This document shows, in pieces, positions 39,190 to 49,935 of a stretch of DNA of 64,000 nucleotides; within the stretch, counting starts at the first letter, position 1, and every line of letters starts with the position of its first letter. The notes below the pieces were generated by a model. It saw nothing but the letters and a program-made list of their open reading frames with translations, did no database searches and was not told where the DNA came from. A program made the translations under genes and the position numbers. Source of the DNA: Polyangium sp. 6x1 (lineage in GTDB: Bacteria > Myxococcota_A > Polyangia > Polyangiales > Polyangiaceae); NCBI RefSeq assembly GCF_029946515.1, contig NZ_JARZHH010000037.1, forward strand, positions 46,130-110,129, given 5' to 3'.

Positions 39190-39618
39190 TCACGCCTCGC
39201 CCTCCCACTCGTCCCCTTCGCCGGCGAGGTCGTTCGGCAGCCCCTCGGGCTGGAGTGAATCGAGCAGCGCGAGGGCGCGGTCGAGGTTCAGCGCGGTGCG
39301 CACGCCGGGCAGCTCCATGCCCATCTCGACGAGCGTCATCGCGACGGCGGGCCGGAGGCCGCAGACCACGGTCTCCACGCCCATCAGCCGCGCCATGACC
39401 GCGAGGTCACGCAGGCTGCGCGTGATGTAGCTGTCGAGCACGTCGACGCCCGAGACGTCCACGACGAGCCCGCGCGCGTCCCCGCGCTCGCAAGCGGCCG
39501 CGACGTCCTGTTGCAGCCGATCCACCACGGTGTCCGAAAGCGCGGTCTGGATCGATACGATGAGCTTTCCAGACAGGCGTACGATCGGGATCCGCTGCGT
39601 TTCCATCATCATGACCAT
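39190..39618 (-). CDS. rsbS: RsbS-like STAS-domain stressosome protein
   Basis: The 142-residue product is a single STAS domain with VVDVSGVDVLDSYITRSLRD. Ser63 in that motif matches the serine phosphorylated by RsbT in known stressosomes. The N-terminus MVMMMETQRIPIVRLSGKLI follows AGGAGGGCCCG. A C-terminal acidic tail (about 15 residues) is extra. The start lies inside the last codons of rsbR (ten-base overlap), so the two core proteins are translated together. Confidence 0.9.
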   Translation of the reverse strand: MVMMMETQRIPIVRLSGKLIVSIQTALSDTVVDRLQQDVAAACERGDARGLVVDVSGVDVLDSYITRSLRDLAVMARLMGVETVVCGLRPAVAMTLVEMGMELPGVRTALNLDRALALLDSLQPEGLPNDLAGEGDEWEGEA

Positions 39619-40616
39619 CGGGCCCTCCTGGCCTCGCCCTCGCTCACCGTGTTTTGCCCGGTATCCTCGCCATCGAGCCACCGCAGACAGTAGCGAAGCC
39701 CGTGCTTCAAGTTTCGCAATGTTTCGAGCTGACCGAAGTTGACGTCCAGATCGACCAGCGTTTGCGCGACCGCGGGCCGGATACCGGTCAGCACGCAACG
39801 CGCGCCAATCAACCCGACGGCCTTGACCAGCTTCATGAAGTGATCGGCGGTCGAGGTGTCGATCACCTCGACGCCCGTGAGATCGATGATGACGAATCTC
39901 GACTGACTGCGCACGATCTCGTCGAGCAATCGCTCCATCATCTCCGCGCTGCGCCGTGAATCGACCACGCCGATCACGGGGAGCGCGAGCACGTCCTCCC
40001 AGAGGGTCAGGATCGGGGTCGAGAGCTCGTCCACGGCCATCCTGAGCCGCGCGATGAGCTCCGTTTTCTCCGACTCGCTGGCGACGAGCTCCCTGTTGCG
40101 CAGCTCGACCTCTTCCTCGAAGTTCTTGCGCGCCTCGCTGTTGATGAACACCGAGACCGCCCCCGTCTGCTTGCCGGAGGCATCACGCAGCGGCGACGAG
40201 TGCACCTCGAGCCACACGCCGTCGGGCACGTTCTCGTTGCGGAAGAAGAGCTCGGCCGTCCGCACCGTCTCGCCCTGGAGCGCGCGGGCGTGCGGCAACT
40301 CCACCAGCGAATAAGGCGTGGATTTGTCGGCGTGCAGGTAGATGGCCCCGTCGCCCCACTCCTCCACGGGAGGGGCTGTGGGCTTCGTCTCGGGGACCCC
40401 GAGGAGCCGATCGGCCTCCGGGTTGCCCATCGTCACCTTGCCCTCGTGGTCCGTCGCCCAGACCGCGACAGGGAGCTGCCGGAAGAGCGCGCGCAGGGTT
40501 TCGTTCTCCGCGCGCAGCGAGGCTTCGGAGCGCTCACGCTCCTCGAGCTTCTGCTGAAGGGCCGCCAATTCGGCCTTCAGCCGCTCGATCTCCGAACCCT
40601 GCTTACCCTCTTCCAA
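39609..40616 (-). CDS. rsbR: RsbR-like stressosome sensor (PAS plus STAS)
   Basis: The 335-residue product has a coiled coil (1-45) and a PAS domain (about 45-165) with FRQLPVAVWATDHEGKVTMG. A linker helix and a STAS domain follow, the latter with FVIIDLTGVEVIDTSTADHF, where threonines match the RsbT target sites. A PAS sensor, instead of the globin-like domain of B. subtilis RsbR, suggests a redox, light or small-ligand input. The start is TTG at 40616, preceded by GGAGGCGAG. It is the first gene of the five-gene operon. Confidence 0.9.
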   Translation of the reverse strand: MEEGKQGSEIERLKAELAALQQKLEERERSEASLRAENETLRALFRQLPVAVWATDHEGKVTMGNPEADRLLGVPETKPTAPPVEEWGDGAIYLHADKSTPYSLVELPHARALQGETVRTAELFFRNENVPDGVWLEVHSSPLRDASGKQTGAVSVFINSEARKNFEEEVELRNRELVASESEKTELIARLRMAVDELSTPILTLWEDVLALPVIGVVDSRRSAEMMERLLDEIVRSQSRFVIIDLTGVEVIDTSTADHFMKLVKAVGLIGARCVLTGIRPAVAQTLVDLDVNFGQLETLRNLKHGLRYCLRWLDGEDTGQNTVSEGEARRARWS

Positions 40617-40933
40617 ACTCGCCTCCAGCGGAGCCGACGACGCACACGCAGACGCTCAGGATATACACGAAGCGCAATCGGAAGACGACTGCTGCCGGCA
40701 CGGGCACGTGAAAACGATCGACACCACAGGCCACACCCTGTGGGAAATCGCACCCGAACACACGTTCGCCCCAAACAAGGGAACGAATAAGGGAAACAAG
40801 CCACGAACGAAGACGAAGAAGCGTCAACACGCCGCCACTTCGTCCACGTCGTCCATCTTCGAGCGCGCGTGTCGACACGCGCGACCCGCCGGAAAACTGC
40901 TACGTTGCCTTGATCGTGCTCTGCGCGTTGCGG
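40617..40933. other. Gene-free stretch upstream of the stressosome operon
   Basis: This 317-base stretch lies between the lipase stop and the rsbR start, both on the minus strand. It is less GC-rich than its surroundings and should contain the promoter of the rsb operon. It holds a small inverted repeat, CCACACCCTGTGG (about 40732-40744). I see no convincing -35/-10 pair and no gene. Confidence 0.5.
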
Positions 40934-42067
40934 CTAAAAACCGCGCTTGCGCAGCTCGGCGACCACGTCGGCGTAGAAGACCTTGTGCTTCCAACCGTTG
41001 CCGATGCCGGCCGAGTCGCCGAAGAGCTGACCGATCTCGTCGAGATGATCCACGGGCAAGCAGCCCCAGAACTCGCCGTGCTTCGAGTCGGCGACGCGCA
41101 CGAGCCCGTCGTTCGGATACGGGTCGCCGAAGCCGCCGTCGAGGATCGACTCGAAGAGCGAGAGCAGCGGATCGACGGTGTCGAGCTTGCCCTGCCATTC
41201 GGCGATGAACGGTAGCGAGACGTCGGCGTCGCAGATGTCTCCGCCGAGATGCAGGTCCGAGCGCCCCGCGATCGAGGCGTAAAACACGCCCGGCTCGTCC
41301 GGGTGCGCCTTGTTGAAGGCGGCGATGCCGGGCTGGCTGAAGAGCTCGAGGGGCTTCCACACGTTCGTCTGCTCGCCGAACTCGTCGTAGAGCGGCGCGC
41401 CGATGACCTCGAGCAGATCACTCACGACGTCCTGCGCGTCCGGATCACTCACGAGCTCGAGCGCGATGTCCGCGACGCGAGATCCACCGTGCGGGGTCGC
41501 CACCGTGACCACGCTGGCCACGAGGTCGGGCCGGAGGTTCGCCGCGACGCGCGCGTCGAGCCCGCCCTGCGAGTGGCCGATGATGTTGACCTTCTCGTGC
41601 CCCGTGATCGCGAGGATCTGCTCGATGTAGTCGACGAGCTGCGCGCCGCGGAAATCCGAGGTGTTGAACGGATCGACCGCGGGCGTGAACACGTCGAGCT
41701 CACCTTGCGACGCGAGGTGGTCTTTGACCTCGTAGAAGTACGTGACGAACCCGACCCCCGCGAAATCTTCGAACCCGAAGAATCCGTGCGAGAGCACGAT
41801 CGGATAGGGCGGCCCGAGCTTCGGTTCGCCCCCGCCGGAGCCGCCCTCGCCGCTCGAGCTCGAGGACGAGGACGACGCGGACGACGCGCCGCCCTCGCCG
41901 CCCACGCCGACGCCCGTGAGAACGCCGCCGTTCCCACCGTTCCCCCCCGCGGCGATCCCGCTCGACGCGGTCTCTCCAGTCGAGCCACACGCGGCGGCGA
42001 AGCCCATCAAAACGAGCGCACACGTGGGCCACGCGTGCGCGGCGAGCGTCCGGTCGAACAAGCGCAT
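40934..42067 (-). CDS. Lipase-like alpha/beta-hydrolase lipoprotein
   Basis: The 377-residue product has a lipoprotein signal ending LMGFAAACGS, then a Gly/Ser-rich linker. A triacylglycerol-lipase-like alpha/beta-hydrolase domain begins at YPIVLSHGFFGFEDFAG. The nucleophile elbow is IIGHSQGGLDAR with Ser166. The oxyanion segment is SHGFFGF, and a late VDHLDEIGQ supplies a plausible His. It is probably attached to the outer membrane and acts on lipids or esters outside the cell. The ATG at 42067 has GGAGGG six bases upstream; an ATG two codons before would have none. Confidence 0.85.
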   Translation of the reverse strand: MRLFDRTLAAHAWPTCALVLMGFAAACGSTGETASSGIAAGGNGGNGGVLTGVGVGGEGGASSASSSSSSSSGEGGSGGGEPKLGPPYPIVLSHGFFGFEDFAGVGFVTYFYEVKDHLASQGELDVFTPAVDPFNTSDFRGAQLVDYIEQILAITGHEKVNIIGHSQGGLDARVAANLRPDLVASVVTVATPHGGSRVADIALELVSDPDAQDVVSDLLEVIGAPLYDEFGEQTNVWKPLELFSQPGIAAFNKAHPDEPGVFYASIAGRSDLHLGGDICDADVSLPFIAEWQGKLDTVDPLLSLFESILDGGFGDPYPNDGLVRVADSKHGEFWGCLPVDHLDEIGQLFGDSAGIGNGWKHKVFYADVVAELRKRGF

Positions 42068-42223
42068 CTCCATCCCTCCGAATGCGTGAGAAGGCAGCAC
42101 GACGAGCGTCGAACGACCCCCTCGTCGCGTCAAGAATGCGCGCCCTGGAAACACGAGCTTCCACCGCGGCGACGCACCGACTTTGCGCCCCGACGCGCCG
42201 GACGTTCGGATAGCGTTGTACGC

Positions 42224-43009
42224 ATGCACGTCCCCTTCCCCGACCCCTCGCGCCGCCGCGGCGCGTGGTGTTCCGTCCTCGGCGCCGCCGCGATCACGCT
42301 CGCCCTCTCCGGCTGCGGCGGATCTTCGGAGCCCGCGAAAGACGCGTCGCAAGAGCAGAAGCCCGCGCCCAAGGTGGACATCGGCGACGGCCTCGAAGCG
42401 CCGAAGGAGGAGCCCGTCGCGTTCCCCACGGCGTGCGCGAACGAGGGCTCGGACCTCTGCGTGCCCCCGAGCGCCTTCGTGGCCCGCCTCTGCGCCGCGG
42501 GGAAGCCGGAGATGGCGCTCGCCCTGTTCGCAAAGGGCACGCCGTGGGTACGCGGATACCTGGCCCGCGCGACCGAGGCGTGGGACGCCTCGGGCGGCCC
42601 GTCGTCGAGCAGCAAGCTCGAGTTCGACGAGGAGGTGCTCATCCTGGTGAAGCGGACGCCGAACACGGGCGGCATGGTCGTGAGCGGCGCGAGCGGCGGC
42701 AGCTACGACGTGCTGCGCTGGAACGGCAGCTGCGCCTCGCTCCAGGCCGAGGAGCTCCGGATGCGCGTACCACCCGAGCCTCTCCACGCCGAGATCCCGT
42801 GGCGCAAGCTCGACGACGACGTGCAAGAAGCGCTGCTCAAGGACGAGAAGATCGCGACGCGCGCCGCCGAGCAAAAGAAAGAGTGCAAGGGCGTGTCGTC
42901 GGGCCAGACGAACGCGAAGTGCGAGAAGGCGCAGAAGTCGCTGGGGAAGGCGATCGTGGCCTTCGTGCGCCGCGGAGGCGCGCTCCCGCCGCCGCCGAAG
43001 CTGCCGTGA
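42224..43009 (+). CDS. Lipoprotein of unknown function
   Basis: The 261-residue product has a lipobox (AAITLALSGCGG) and a Lys/Pro/Glu-rich linker. A domain with two disulfide-prone segments (FPTACANEGSDLCVPPS and FVARLCAAGKPEMALALF) follows, and a central strand region ends WNGSCASLQAEELRMRV. The end is helical and Pro-rich. The family is not recognised. It is divergent from the lipase gene and lies 20 bases before the cytochrome-like gene, so these two plus-strand genes may be co-transcribed. Confidence 0.7.
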   Translation: MHVPFPDPSRRRGAWCSVLGAAAITLALSGCGGSSEPAKDASQEQKPAPKVDIGDGLEAPKEEPVAFPTACANEGSDLCVPPSAFVARLCAAGKPEMALALFAKGTPWVRGYLARATEAWDASGGPSSSSKLEFDEEVLILVKRTPNTGGMVVSGASGGSYDVLRWNGSCASLQAEELRMRVPPEPLHAEIPWRKLDDDVQEALLKDEKIATRAAEQKKECKGVSSGQTNAKCEKAQKSLGKAIVAFVRRGGALPPPPKLP

Positions 43010-43029
43010 AGGGAGATGGGGAGGCTTTC

Positions 43030-43497
43030 ATGTCGAGGCGCGTGAAAGGATTCGGGATCGCGGCGATGGTGCTCCTCGCCGCGGCGTCGATCGGCTGCCG
43101 TCAGGACGACGATCCGGACGGCGCCGACGAGCTCTGGACGCGGATTCAAGACGCGAAGTACCGCACGTGGGAGCGCGCGCCCGGCTACGAGACGCGGAAA
43201 GGTTCGAGCGCGCGTCATGGAACGTCGGTGGAAATCTTCATGAACGACGTGATCGCGGGCGCGCTCGTCGGCCCGAAGATCACGGCCTGGCCCGACGGAT
43301 CGATCCTCGTGAAGGACGGCTTCGACGAAGACGGGAGCCCGCACATCGTGGCCGCGATGGAGAAGCGCGGCGGCGCGTGGTTCTTCGTGGAGTGGAGCCC
43401 CGAGGGCGCGTCGCTCTACTCGGGCGCGCCGTCGATCTGCACCGATTGCCACGCCGTCGGCGCGGACATGGTGCGCGCGTTCGACCTCCCGCCGTGA
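43030..43497 (+). CDS. Cytochrome P460-like c-type heme lipoprotein
   Basis: The 155-residue product has a lipobox-like LLAAASIGC and a domain that follows the cytochrome P460 pattern: a W..APGYE segment, SSARHGTSVEIFMND, WPDGSILVKD and AAMEKRGGAWFFVEWSPEG. Near the C-terminus comes a single CTDCH heme-attachment motif. P460 proteins oxidise hydroxylamine or nitrogen oxides, but many homologues have unknown substrates. GGGAGATGGGGAGG precedes the ATG. Confidence 0.75.
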   Translation: MSRRVKGFGIAAMVLLAAASIGCRQDDDPDGADELWTRIQDAKYRTWERAPGYETRKGSSARHGTSVEIFMNDVIAGALVGPKITAWPDGSILVKDGFDEDGSPHIVAAMEKRGGAWFFVEWSPEGASLYSGAPSICTDCHAVGADMVRAFDLPP

Positions 43498-43593
43498 CCC
43501 GCAGACGCCCGCACGAATTTGTTCTGAACGCGTAACAGTTCGTCCGATAGTGGGGCGCCAGACGGACCCGCCACGGGTTCGGGAGTTTGTCCC

Positions 43594-46500
43594 ATGAAAC
43601 GAACGCGCTGGATGTCGATGGTGACGCTCGCGACGGCGACCTTGCTCGTCGCGTGCGGAGACGAGGAGCCCGGAGGTTCGGGCACGACGAGCTCGAGCAG
43701 CAGCGGCACAGGATCCGGCGGAGCCGGTGGGGCCGGAGGCGCGGGCGGATCGGGCGGCATCGGCGGGGCCGGTGGAGCGGGCGGGATCGGAGGTTCGGGC
43801 GGGTCAGGCGGCATCGGCGGCGCGGGTGGAGCCGGCGGCGCGGGCGGCGAAGGTGGCATCGGCGGCGCGGGCGGCGCAGGTGGAGCCGGCGGCGCAGGCG
43901 GTTCCGGCGGCGCGAGCGCGGTCTGCGGCAATGGAGCCGTCGAGGACGCGGAGGGCTGCGACGACGGCAATACCGTCACGTCCGACGGATGTGACGATCA
44001 GTGCGTCGTCGAGCTCGGATGGACCTGCGGCGGCGCGCCGAGCACGTGTGGCACGCTCTGCGGCGACAGCATCCTCGCGGGCGCGGAGGCCTGCGACGAC
44101 GGCAACATGGCTCCGAGCGACGGCTGCGACAGCACGTGCGCCGTCGAGCTCGGGTGGGCTTGTAGCGGCACGCCGAGCGCGTGCGCGACGATCTGCGGCG
44201 ACGGCATCCCCGCGGGCGCCGAGGCCTGCGACGACGCGAACCCCACGGCGAACGACGGCTGCGAGGCGTGCGCGGTGGTTTCAGGCTGGACCTGCACGGG
44301 CGCGCCGAGCGCCTGCGCGACGAGCTGCGGCGACGGGATCTCCGCAGGGAACGAGGCCTGCGACGACGGAAACACCACGGCGAACGACGGCTGCAACGGC
44401 GCCTGCGCCGTCGAGCTCGGATGGACCTGCACGGGCAGCGCGCCGAGCGCCTGCGCCGGCATCTGCGGCGATGGGCAGAAGGTCTCTGCGGAGGGCTGCG
44501 ACGACGGCAACACCGCGGCGAACGACGGCTGCAGCGACGCCTGCGCCGTCGAGCTCGGGTGGGCTTGTAACGGCACGCCGAGCACGTGCGCGACGACCTG
44601 CGGCGACGGCATCCCTGCGGGGAACGAGGTCTGCGACGACGGCAACCTCGCGACCGACGACGGCTGCCTGCCCTCGTGCCAGGCGCCCTCGGGCGACTCC
44701 TGCGCCCAGCCGCTCACGCAGGCGAACGCGCTCGTCGCCGGCAACTTGCACCGATGGACCCTCGCCGAGGGTGGCGTCGCGACGGTCGACGGCGCGTTCG
44801 CCTGCGACCCGAACGGCACCGGCCCGGACGCGGTCATCAAGTACGTGAAGACGTCCGCGGACCTCGCGAACGGCGGCAAGCTCCTGCACGTCGAGGCCCG
44901 CACCCCGCAGACCGCCGCGAGCGCGCTGCTCGACGTCGAGATCATGAGCGGCACGTGCGACCCCACGCAGGCCGTCTCGGAGAAATGCCTCTGGTACAAG
45001 CAGATGTGGGGCGCGAACCTCGACGGCCCGCCCGGCACCTATTTCGTTTGGGTTGCAAAGAATGCCCCCGGCACGCCCTTCCCGCCCGTCGCGGTGACGA
45101 TCGAGGAGATCGATCCCGCGGCCGCCGAGGGCGAGGGCTGCTTCGCGCCGTACACGACGGCGAGCGCGAACTACACGCCTCCGGCGCAGCCCGAGGATCC
45201 GCACGTCTGGGCGCTCCCGGACACGGTGAACGCGTTCGACATGGCCGCGACCTGGGGCGAGCCGGGCTCGATCTCCTGCGACGACCACGCCACCTACGGC
45301 GACATCCACGGCGTCGACGCGGTCATCGCGTACGACAAGGCCTCGCCCACGAGCATCCTCCAAGTCGAGGTGGAGAACCTCGATCCGGTCCTCACGCAGA
45401 GCGCGCTCGACGTCGAGGTGCTGAACGAGTGTGATCCCGAGTCACCGACGAAGGTCTCGTACAACTGCCGCGCGGACGCCGACACGCACAACCTCACGAT
45501 GCCCGCGCCGAAGGGCCCGCTCTACGTCTGGGTGAGCACCGAGGCGACGAGCCAGGACTTCAACGGCGCGAACGTGAAGATCCGCGAGATCAACCCCGGC
45601 CTCGGCGAGAGCTGGGGGACGGCGGAGCCGCTCACGGCAGGCACGGTCCCCATCAACCCGACGTCGACGATGCGGCTCGACGCGCCGAGCTGCTTCCCCG
45701 TCGGCGTGAACGTGCACTGGTACGTCTACACGGTGCAGAACGGCGGGCTGGCGCTGACGGGCGACCCGCTGGGCACGCTGGCGCTCTTCGACGCAGGCAA
45801 CCAGCAGCTCTTCTGCGGCCCCTCGAGCCCACTCGCAAGCCTCGGCGGCGTCTACGCGCCAGGCACGAAGTTCTACGTCGCGGTGCCCGTGGGCGGCGTC
45901 GTCACGTCGCTCGCGATCACGGACGTCGTCTACAACGGCGTGAAGACGCCCGTCCCGCTCGGCGTCACGTTCCCCTCGACGGCCGCGTCGACGACCGGCA
46001 TGGCCGTGAGCGGCACGGAGCTCTTCGTCGGCGGCCTGAGCAAGGTCTTCCAGTTCCCGATCACGGGCGGCGCGCAAGCCGTCGAGCGAGGCACGGCCGA
46101 CGGGCTCACGACGACGCACCTCGGCTACGATCTCACGTTCGCGAGCGGGCAGCTCTTCAGCGTCGACAGCACGACGACGACGAACGCGAGCCGCCTCTTC
46201 CGCATCCTGGACGGCACGACCTGGGGCCCGACGACCTGGGATCTCACGCCCTCCTACCCCGCGAGCTCGCCCGCGTACGCGGTGACGTTCGACGGGACAA
46301 ACCTGCTGCTCGCGACGCGTAACACCGCGGGGAAGGTCGACTTCCACGCGGTCTCGCCGACGGCGCCGAGCGCGCCCGTGTACCTCGGGACGAACACGAG
46401 CGTGGACTACGTCGTGGGCCTCGCGGCCGACACGCAGTTCCTCTACGTGGCCGGACGGACCGTGGGCACGTCGAGCGAAGGCGTCTACCGCATCCCGCGC

Positions 46501-46791
46501 GCATCCCTCGCGACCGCAGCGACGAAGCTCGCGACGATCGACACGAGCACGACCTCCTCGAACGTGGAGATCGACGACCTCGTGTCGCCGCAGCACCTCT
46601 ACGTGCGCGCGAACGGCGGCTTCATCCACGCCGTCGTGGATCCGGCGGGCGCTGGGTTCACGCACATCCCGAGCATCTCGACGCGGAGCAAGACGACGGA
46701 CGCGGCGATGACGTTCGACCGAGCGACGAAGACGCTCTACTTCGTGGAGACGGCGACGGTCACGAACGGCGCGGTCTGGAAGCTCCAGTGA
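43594..46791 (+). CDS. Large lipoprotein with Gly-rich stalk and six DUF4215 cysteine repeats
   Basis: The 1065-residue product has a lipobox (ATATLLVACGD) and a stalk of Gly/Ala repeats (about 35-108, units of GGAGGAGG type). Six cysteine-rich DUF4215 (myxobacterial cysteine-rich) repeats follow, between about 110 and 355, each of the form CGDGxxxxxEACDDGNxxxxDGC. The next part (about 360-690) has repeated beta-sandwich-like domains. The C-terminus (700-1065) looks like a beta-propeller with periodic GTELFVGGLSKVFQ-like strands. It is a typical myxobacterial surface adhesin-like architecture. The repeats should form many disulfides and so depend on the VKOR-type system. Confidence 0.8.
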   Translation: MKRTRWMSMVTLATATLLVACGDEEPGGSGTTSSSSSGTGSGGAGGAGGAGGSGGIGGAGGAGGIGGSGGSGGIGGAGGAGGAGGEGGIGGAGGAGGAGGAGGSGGASAVCGNGAVEDAEGCDDGNTVTSDGCDDQCVVELGWTCGGAPSTCGTLCGDSILAGAEACDDGNMAPSDGCDSTCAVELGWACSGTPSACATICGDGIPAGAEACDDANPTANDGCEACAVVSGWTCTGAPSACATSCGDGISAGNEACDDGNTTANDGCNGACAVELGWTCTGSAPSACAGICGDGQKVSAEGCDDGNTAANDGCSDACAVELGWACNGTPSTCATTCGDGIPAGNEVCDDGNLATDDGCLPSCQAPSGDSCAQPLTQANALVAGNLHRWTLAEGGVATVDGAFACDPNGTGPDAVIKYVKTSADLANGGKLLHVEARTPQTAASALLDVEIMSGTCDPTQAVSEKCLWYKQMWGANLDGPPGTYFVWVAKNAPGTPFPPVAVTIEEIDPAAAEGEGCFAPYTTASANYTPPAQPEDPHVWALPDTVNAFDMAATWGEPGSISCDDHATYGDIHGVDAVIAYDKASPTSILQVEVENLDPVLTQSALDVEVLNECDPESPTKVSYNCRADADTHNLTMPAPKGPLYVWVSTEATSQDFNGANVKIREINPGLGESWGTAEPLTAGTVPINPTSTMRLDAPSCFPVGVNVHWYVYTVQNGGLALTGDPLGTLALFDAGNQQLFCGPSSPLASLGGVYAPGTKFYVAVPVGGVVTSLAITDVVYNGVKTPVPLGVTFPSTAASTTGMAVSGTELFVGGLSKVFQFPITGGAQAVERGTADGLTTTHLGYDLTFASGQLFSVDSTTTTNASRLFRILDGTTWGPTTWDLTPSYPASSPAYAVTFDGTNLLLATRNTAGKVDFHAVSPTAPSAPVYLGTNTSVDYVVGLAADTQFLYVAGRTVGTSSEGVYRIPRASLATAATKLATIDTSTTSSNVEIDDLVSPQHLYVRANGGFIHAVVDPAGAGFTHIPSISTRSKTTDAAMTFDRATKTLYFVETATVTNGAVWKLQ

Positions 46792-46812
46792 ACCGCGCCG
46801 CCGCCCGCCTGG

Positions 46813-47088
46813 CTACTTGCTCTCCTCGGGCTTGAAGTCGGGCGGGAGCGCGGCGCCCTCGCCGAAGAAGTACTTCTCGCACTCGGTCATCCAGATGCGC
46901 TGACCGTGCTCGCTCATGAGGTCGAGCCGGAACTCGTTGATGAGCATCTTCGAGTGCTCGAGCCACATCTTCCACGCCTGCTTGGAGACGCCCTCGAACA
47001 CGCGCTGGCCGAGGGGCCCCTTGAAGGGCGGCTTCTCCAGCCCTTCCGCCTCCTGACCGAGCTTCACGCACTGCACCATCCTCGCCAT
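46813..47088 (-). CDS. yggX: YggX-family Fe(II)-trafficking/oxidative damage protection protein
   Basis: The 91-residue product has the family N-terminus MARMVQCVKLGQEAEGL with the conserved cysteine, and later KQAWKMWLEHSKMLINEFRL and EKYFFGEG. YggX helps protect or repair iron-sulfur proteins under oxidative stress. Length is normal. It ends 22 bases from the DUF4215 gene on the other strand, and lies beside ssrA. Confidence 0.92.
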   Translation of the reverse strand: MARMVQCVKLGQEAEGLEKPPFKGPLGQRVFEGVSKQAWKMWLEHSKMLINEFRLDLMSEHGQRIWMTECEKYFFGEGAALPPDFKPEESK

Positions 47089-47338
47089 GTCGACCTCGCT
47101 GGGAAGAGCTTCCCCCGGCCAAGGCGCCCGTCCGACGCCACCCTGGGGGTCCCTCTCCGTCTAGTCGAGGCCCGAAAGGTCGTCGAGAGGCGCGCCGAAA
47201 ACACGAAGAGGTTGACGTCCCCCGACACGAACCCCAAGCACGCCGGAAGCCTCGCGAAGGAGGCCGGGGTCCGGGGTGTGGAACGGGGTGGGAGCCGAGC
47301 TCGCCCGAGCGCAAATCCTGGAGCGCCCGACAGAGGGG

Positions 47339-47366
47339 TTGACGCCAAAGCCTGCTGCCCTATGCT
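47339..47366 (+). promoter_or_regulatory. Probable ssrA promoter
   Basis: TTGACG (47339-47344) and TATGCT (47361-47366) are separated by 16 bases. Transcription would start near 47373 and leave a short leader before the mature tmRNA 5' end. The rest of 47089-47406 holds no gene I can support. Confidence 0.6.
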
Positions 47367-47406
47367 TTCGGGGCTCGGACCTCTCGAAGGTTCGAGGTCA
47401 CCACGA

Positions 47407-48986
<1,580 letters not shown>

Positions 48987-49006
<20 letters not shown>

Positions 49007-49498
49007 CGAACGAACACCGCAAATCGCGCCGCTCGGTCGCCACGTAGATCGCCGTTCGCGCCGGAATCACGCGGCACCCCCGCGTAGCGCCGCGACGACG
49101 CGGCCGAGCTGGGTGAGGTCCGCACCCGGCGAAACGCGAATGACTTCACCCCGCGGCAGGACGATTTCGAGCATAGCGGAGCGCTCCGACGAAACGGTGG
49201 GCGCCTCCTCGATGAGCGTGACGGGCAGGAATTTCGGCGCTGCCGCCGGCGGAGCGGTCGGCAAGGACGTGTCCGGCTTTCCGAGCCGACTGCTCCACGC
49301 ATAAATCATCCCCGCACTGAGGCCTCTGCCTTGAGCGAATTCCCGCGCCGATAGCCCGCTCTGCCGCCACTCGTCCACAACGCGCCGCCACCGGCGCTCG
49401 GTCCTGGTCGTCCTCGTAGCCATGACGAACCTCCTTCGACGTCGAGAACTGCACGGAAGAGGGCCAGAGCGGAAGGATGGTCGTCGCCGGACGGGTAC
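48987..49498. repeat. 512-bp tandem repeat, unit A (IS66 left end)
   Basis: Nearly identical (about eight differences by eye) to 49499-50010 and directly abutting it. It runs from an IS66-like terminal sequence (GTACCCGTCCGG on the minus strand, at 49498) through tnpA to codon 28 of tnpB. Confidence 0.9.
49067..49423 (-). CDS. tnpA: IS66-family TnpA (Orf1), copy A
   Basis: The 118-residue protein starts MATRTTRTERRWRRVVDEWR, with QSGLSAREFAQGRGLSAGMI, a helix-turn-helix of the IS66 Orf1/IS3 Orf-like type, and ends in a beta-hairpin LEIVLPRGEVIRVSPGADL. IS66 elements need TnpA, TnpB and TnpC together, and the other two are absent here, so this copy cannot transpose on its own. GAAGGAGG precedes the ATG. 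The stop overlaps the tnpB GTG. Confidence 0.85.
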   Translation of the reverse strand: MATRTTRTERRWRRVVDEWRQSGLSAREFAQGRGLSAGMIYAWSSRLGKPDTSLPTAPPAAAPKFLPVTLIEEAPTVSSERSAMLEIVLPRGEVIRVSPGADLTQLGRVVAALRGGAA

Positions 49499-49582
49499 GA
49501 CGACACCCGCGAGCCCATCGAACGAACACCGCAAATCGCGCCGCTCGGTCGCCACGTAGATGGCCATTCGCGCCGGAATCAC
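49499..49582 (-). pseudogene. IS66 tnpB remnant in unit B (28 codons)
   Basis: The frame reads VIPARMAIYVATERRDLRCS then FDGLAGVV and is cut at 49499 by the left terminus of unit A. After that the frame continues into unrelated IS leader sequence. Confidence 0.8.
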
Positions 49583-49935
49583 GCGGCACCCCCGCGTAGC
49601 GCCGCGACGACGCGGCCGAGCTGGGTGAGGTCCGCACCCGGCGAAACGCGAATGACTTCACCCCGCGGCAGGACGACTTCGAGCATAGCGGAGCGCTCCG
49701 ACGAAACGGTGGGCGCCTCCTCGATGAGCGTGACGGGCAGGAATTTCGGCGCTGCCGCCGGCGGAGCGGTCGGCAAGGACGTGTCCGGCTTTCCGAGCCG
49801 ACTGCTCCACGCGTAAATCATCCCCGCACTGATGCCTCTGCCTTGAGCGAATTCCCGCGCCGATAGCCCGCTCTGCCGCCACTCGTCCACAACGCGCCGC
49901 CACCGGCGCTCGGTCCTGGTCGTCCTTGTCGCCAT
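49579..49935 (-). CDS. tnpA: IS66-family TnpA (Orf1), copy B
   Basis: The 118-residue protein differs from copy A at only two residues by eye (GRGISAGMI versus GRGLSAGMI; LEVVLPRG versus LEIVLPRG). It has the same start, ribosome binding site and terminal beta-hairpin. Both copies are intact, which points to a recent event. Without tnpC it is not autonomous. Confidence 0.85.
   Translation of the reverse strand: MATRTTRTERRWRRVVDEWRQSGLSAREFAQGRGISAGMIYAWSSRLGKPDTSLPTAPPAAAPKFLPVTLIEEAPTVSSERSAMLEVVLPRGEVIRVSPGADLTQLGRVVAALRGGAA

Noticed and set aside
40603..40878. 91-codon minus-strand frame upstream of rsbR
   Set aside because: No ribosome binding site or recognisable domain, and it overlaps the likely promoter region of the stressosome operon.
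43720..43915. Repeated GGCGGCGCGGGCGG units resembling a direct-repeat array
   Set aside because: They are in-frame codons of the Gly/Ala stalk of the DUF4215 lipoprotein; there are no unique spacers, so not CRISPR.
47200..47230. TTGACG near 47212 as the ssrA promoter
   Set aside because: No -10-like sequence at proper spacing; the pair at 47339 and 47361 is better placed.
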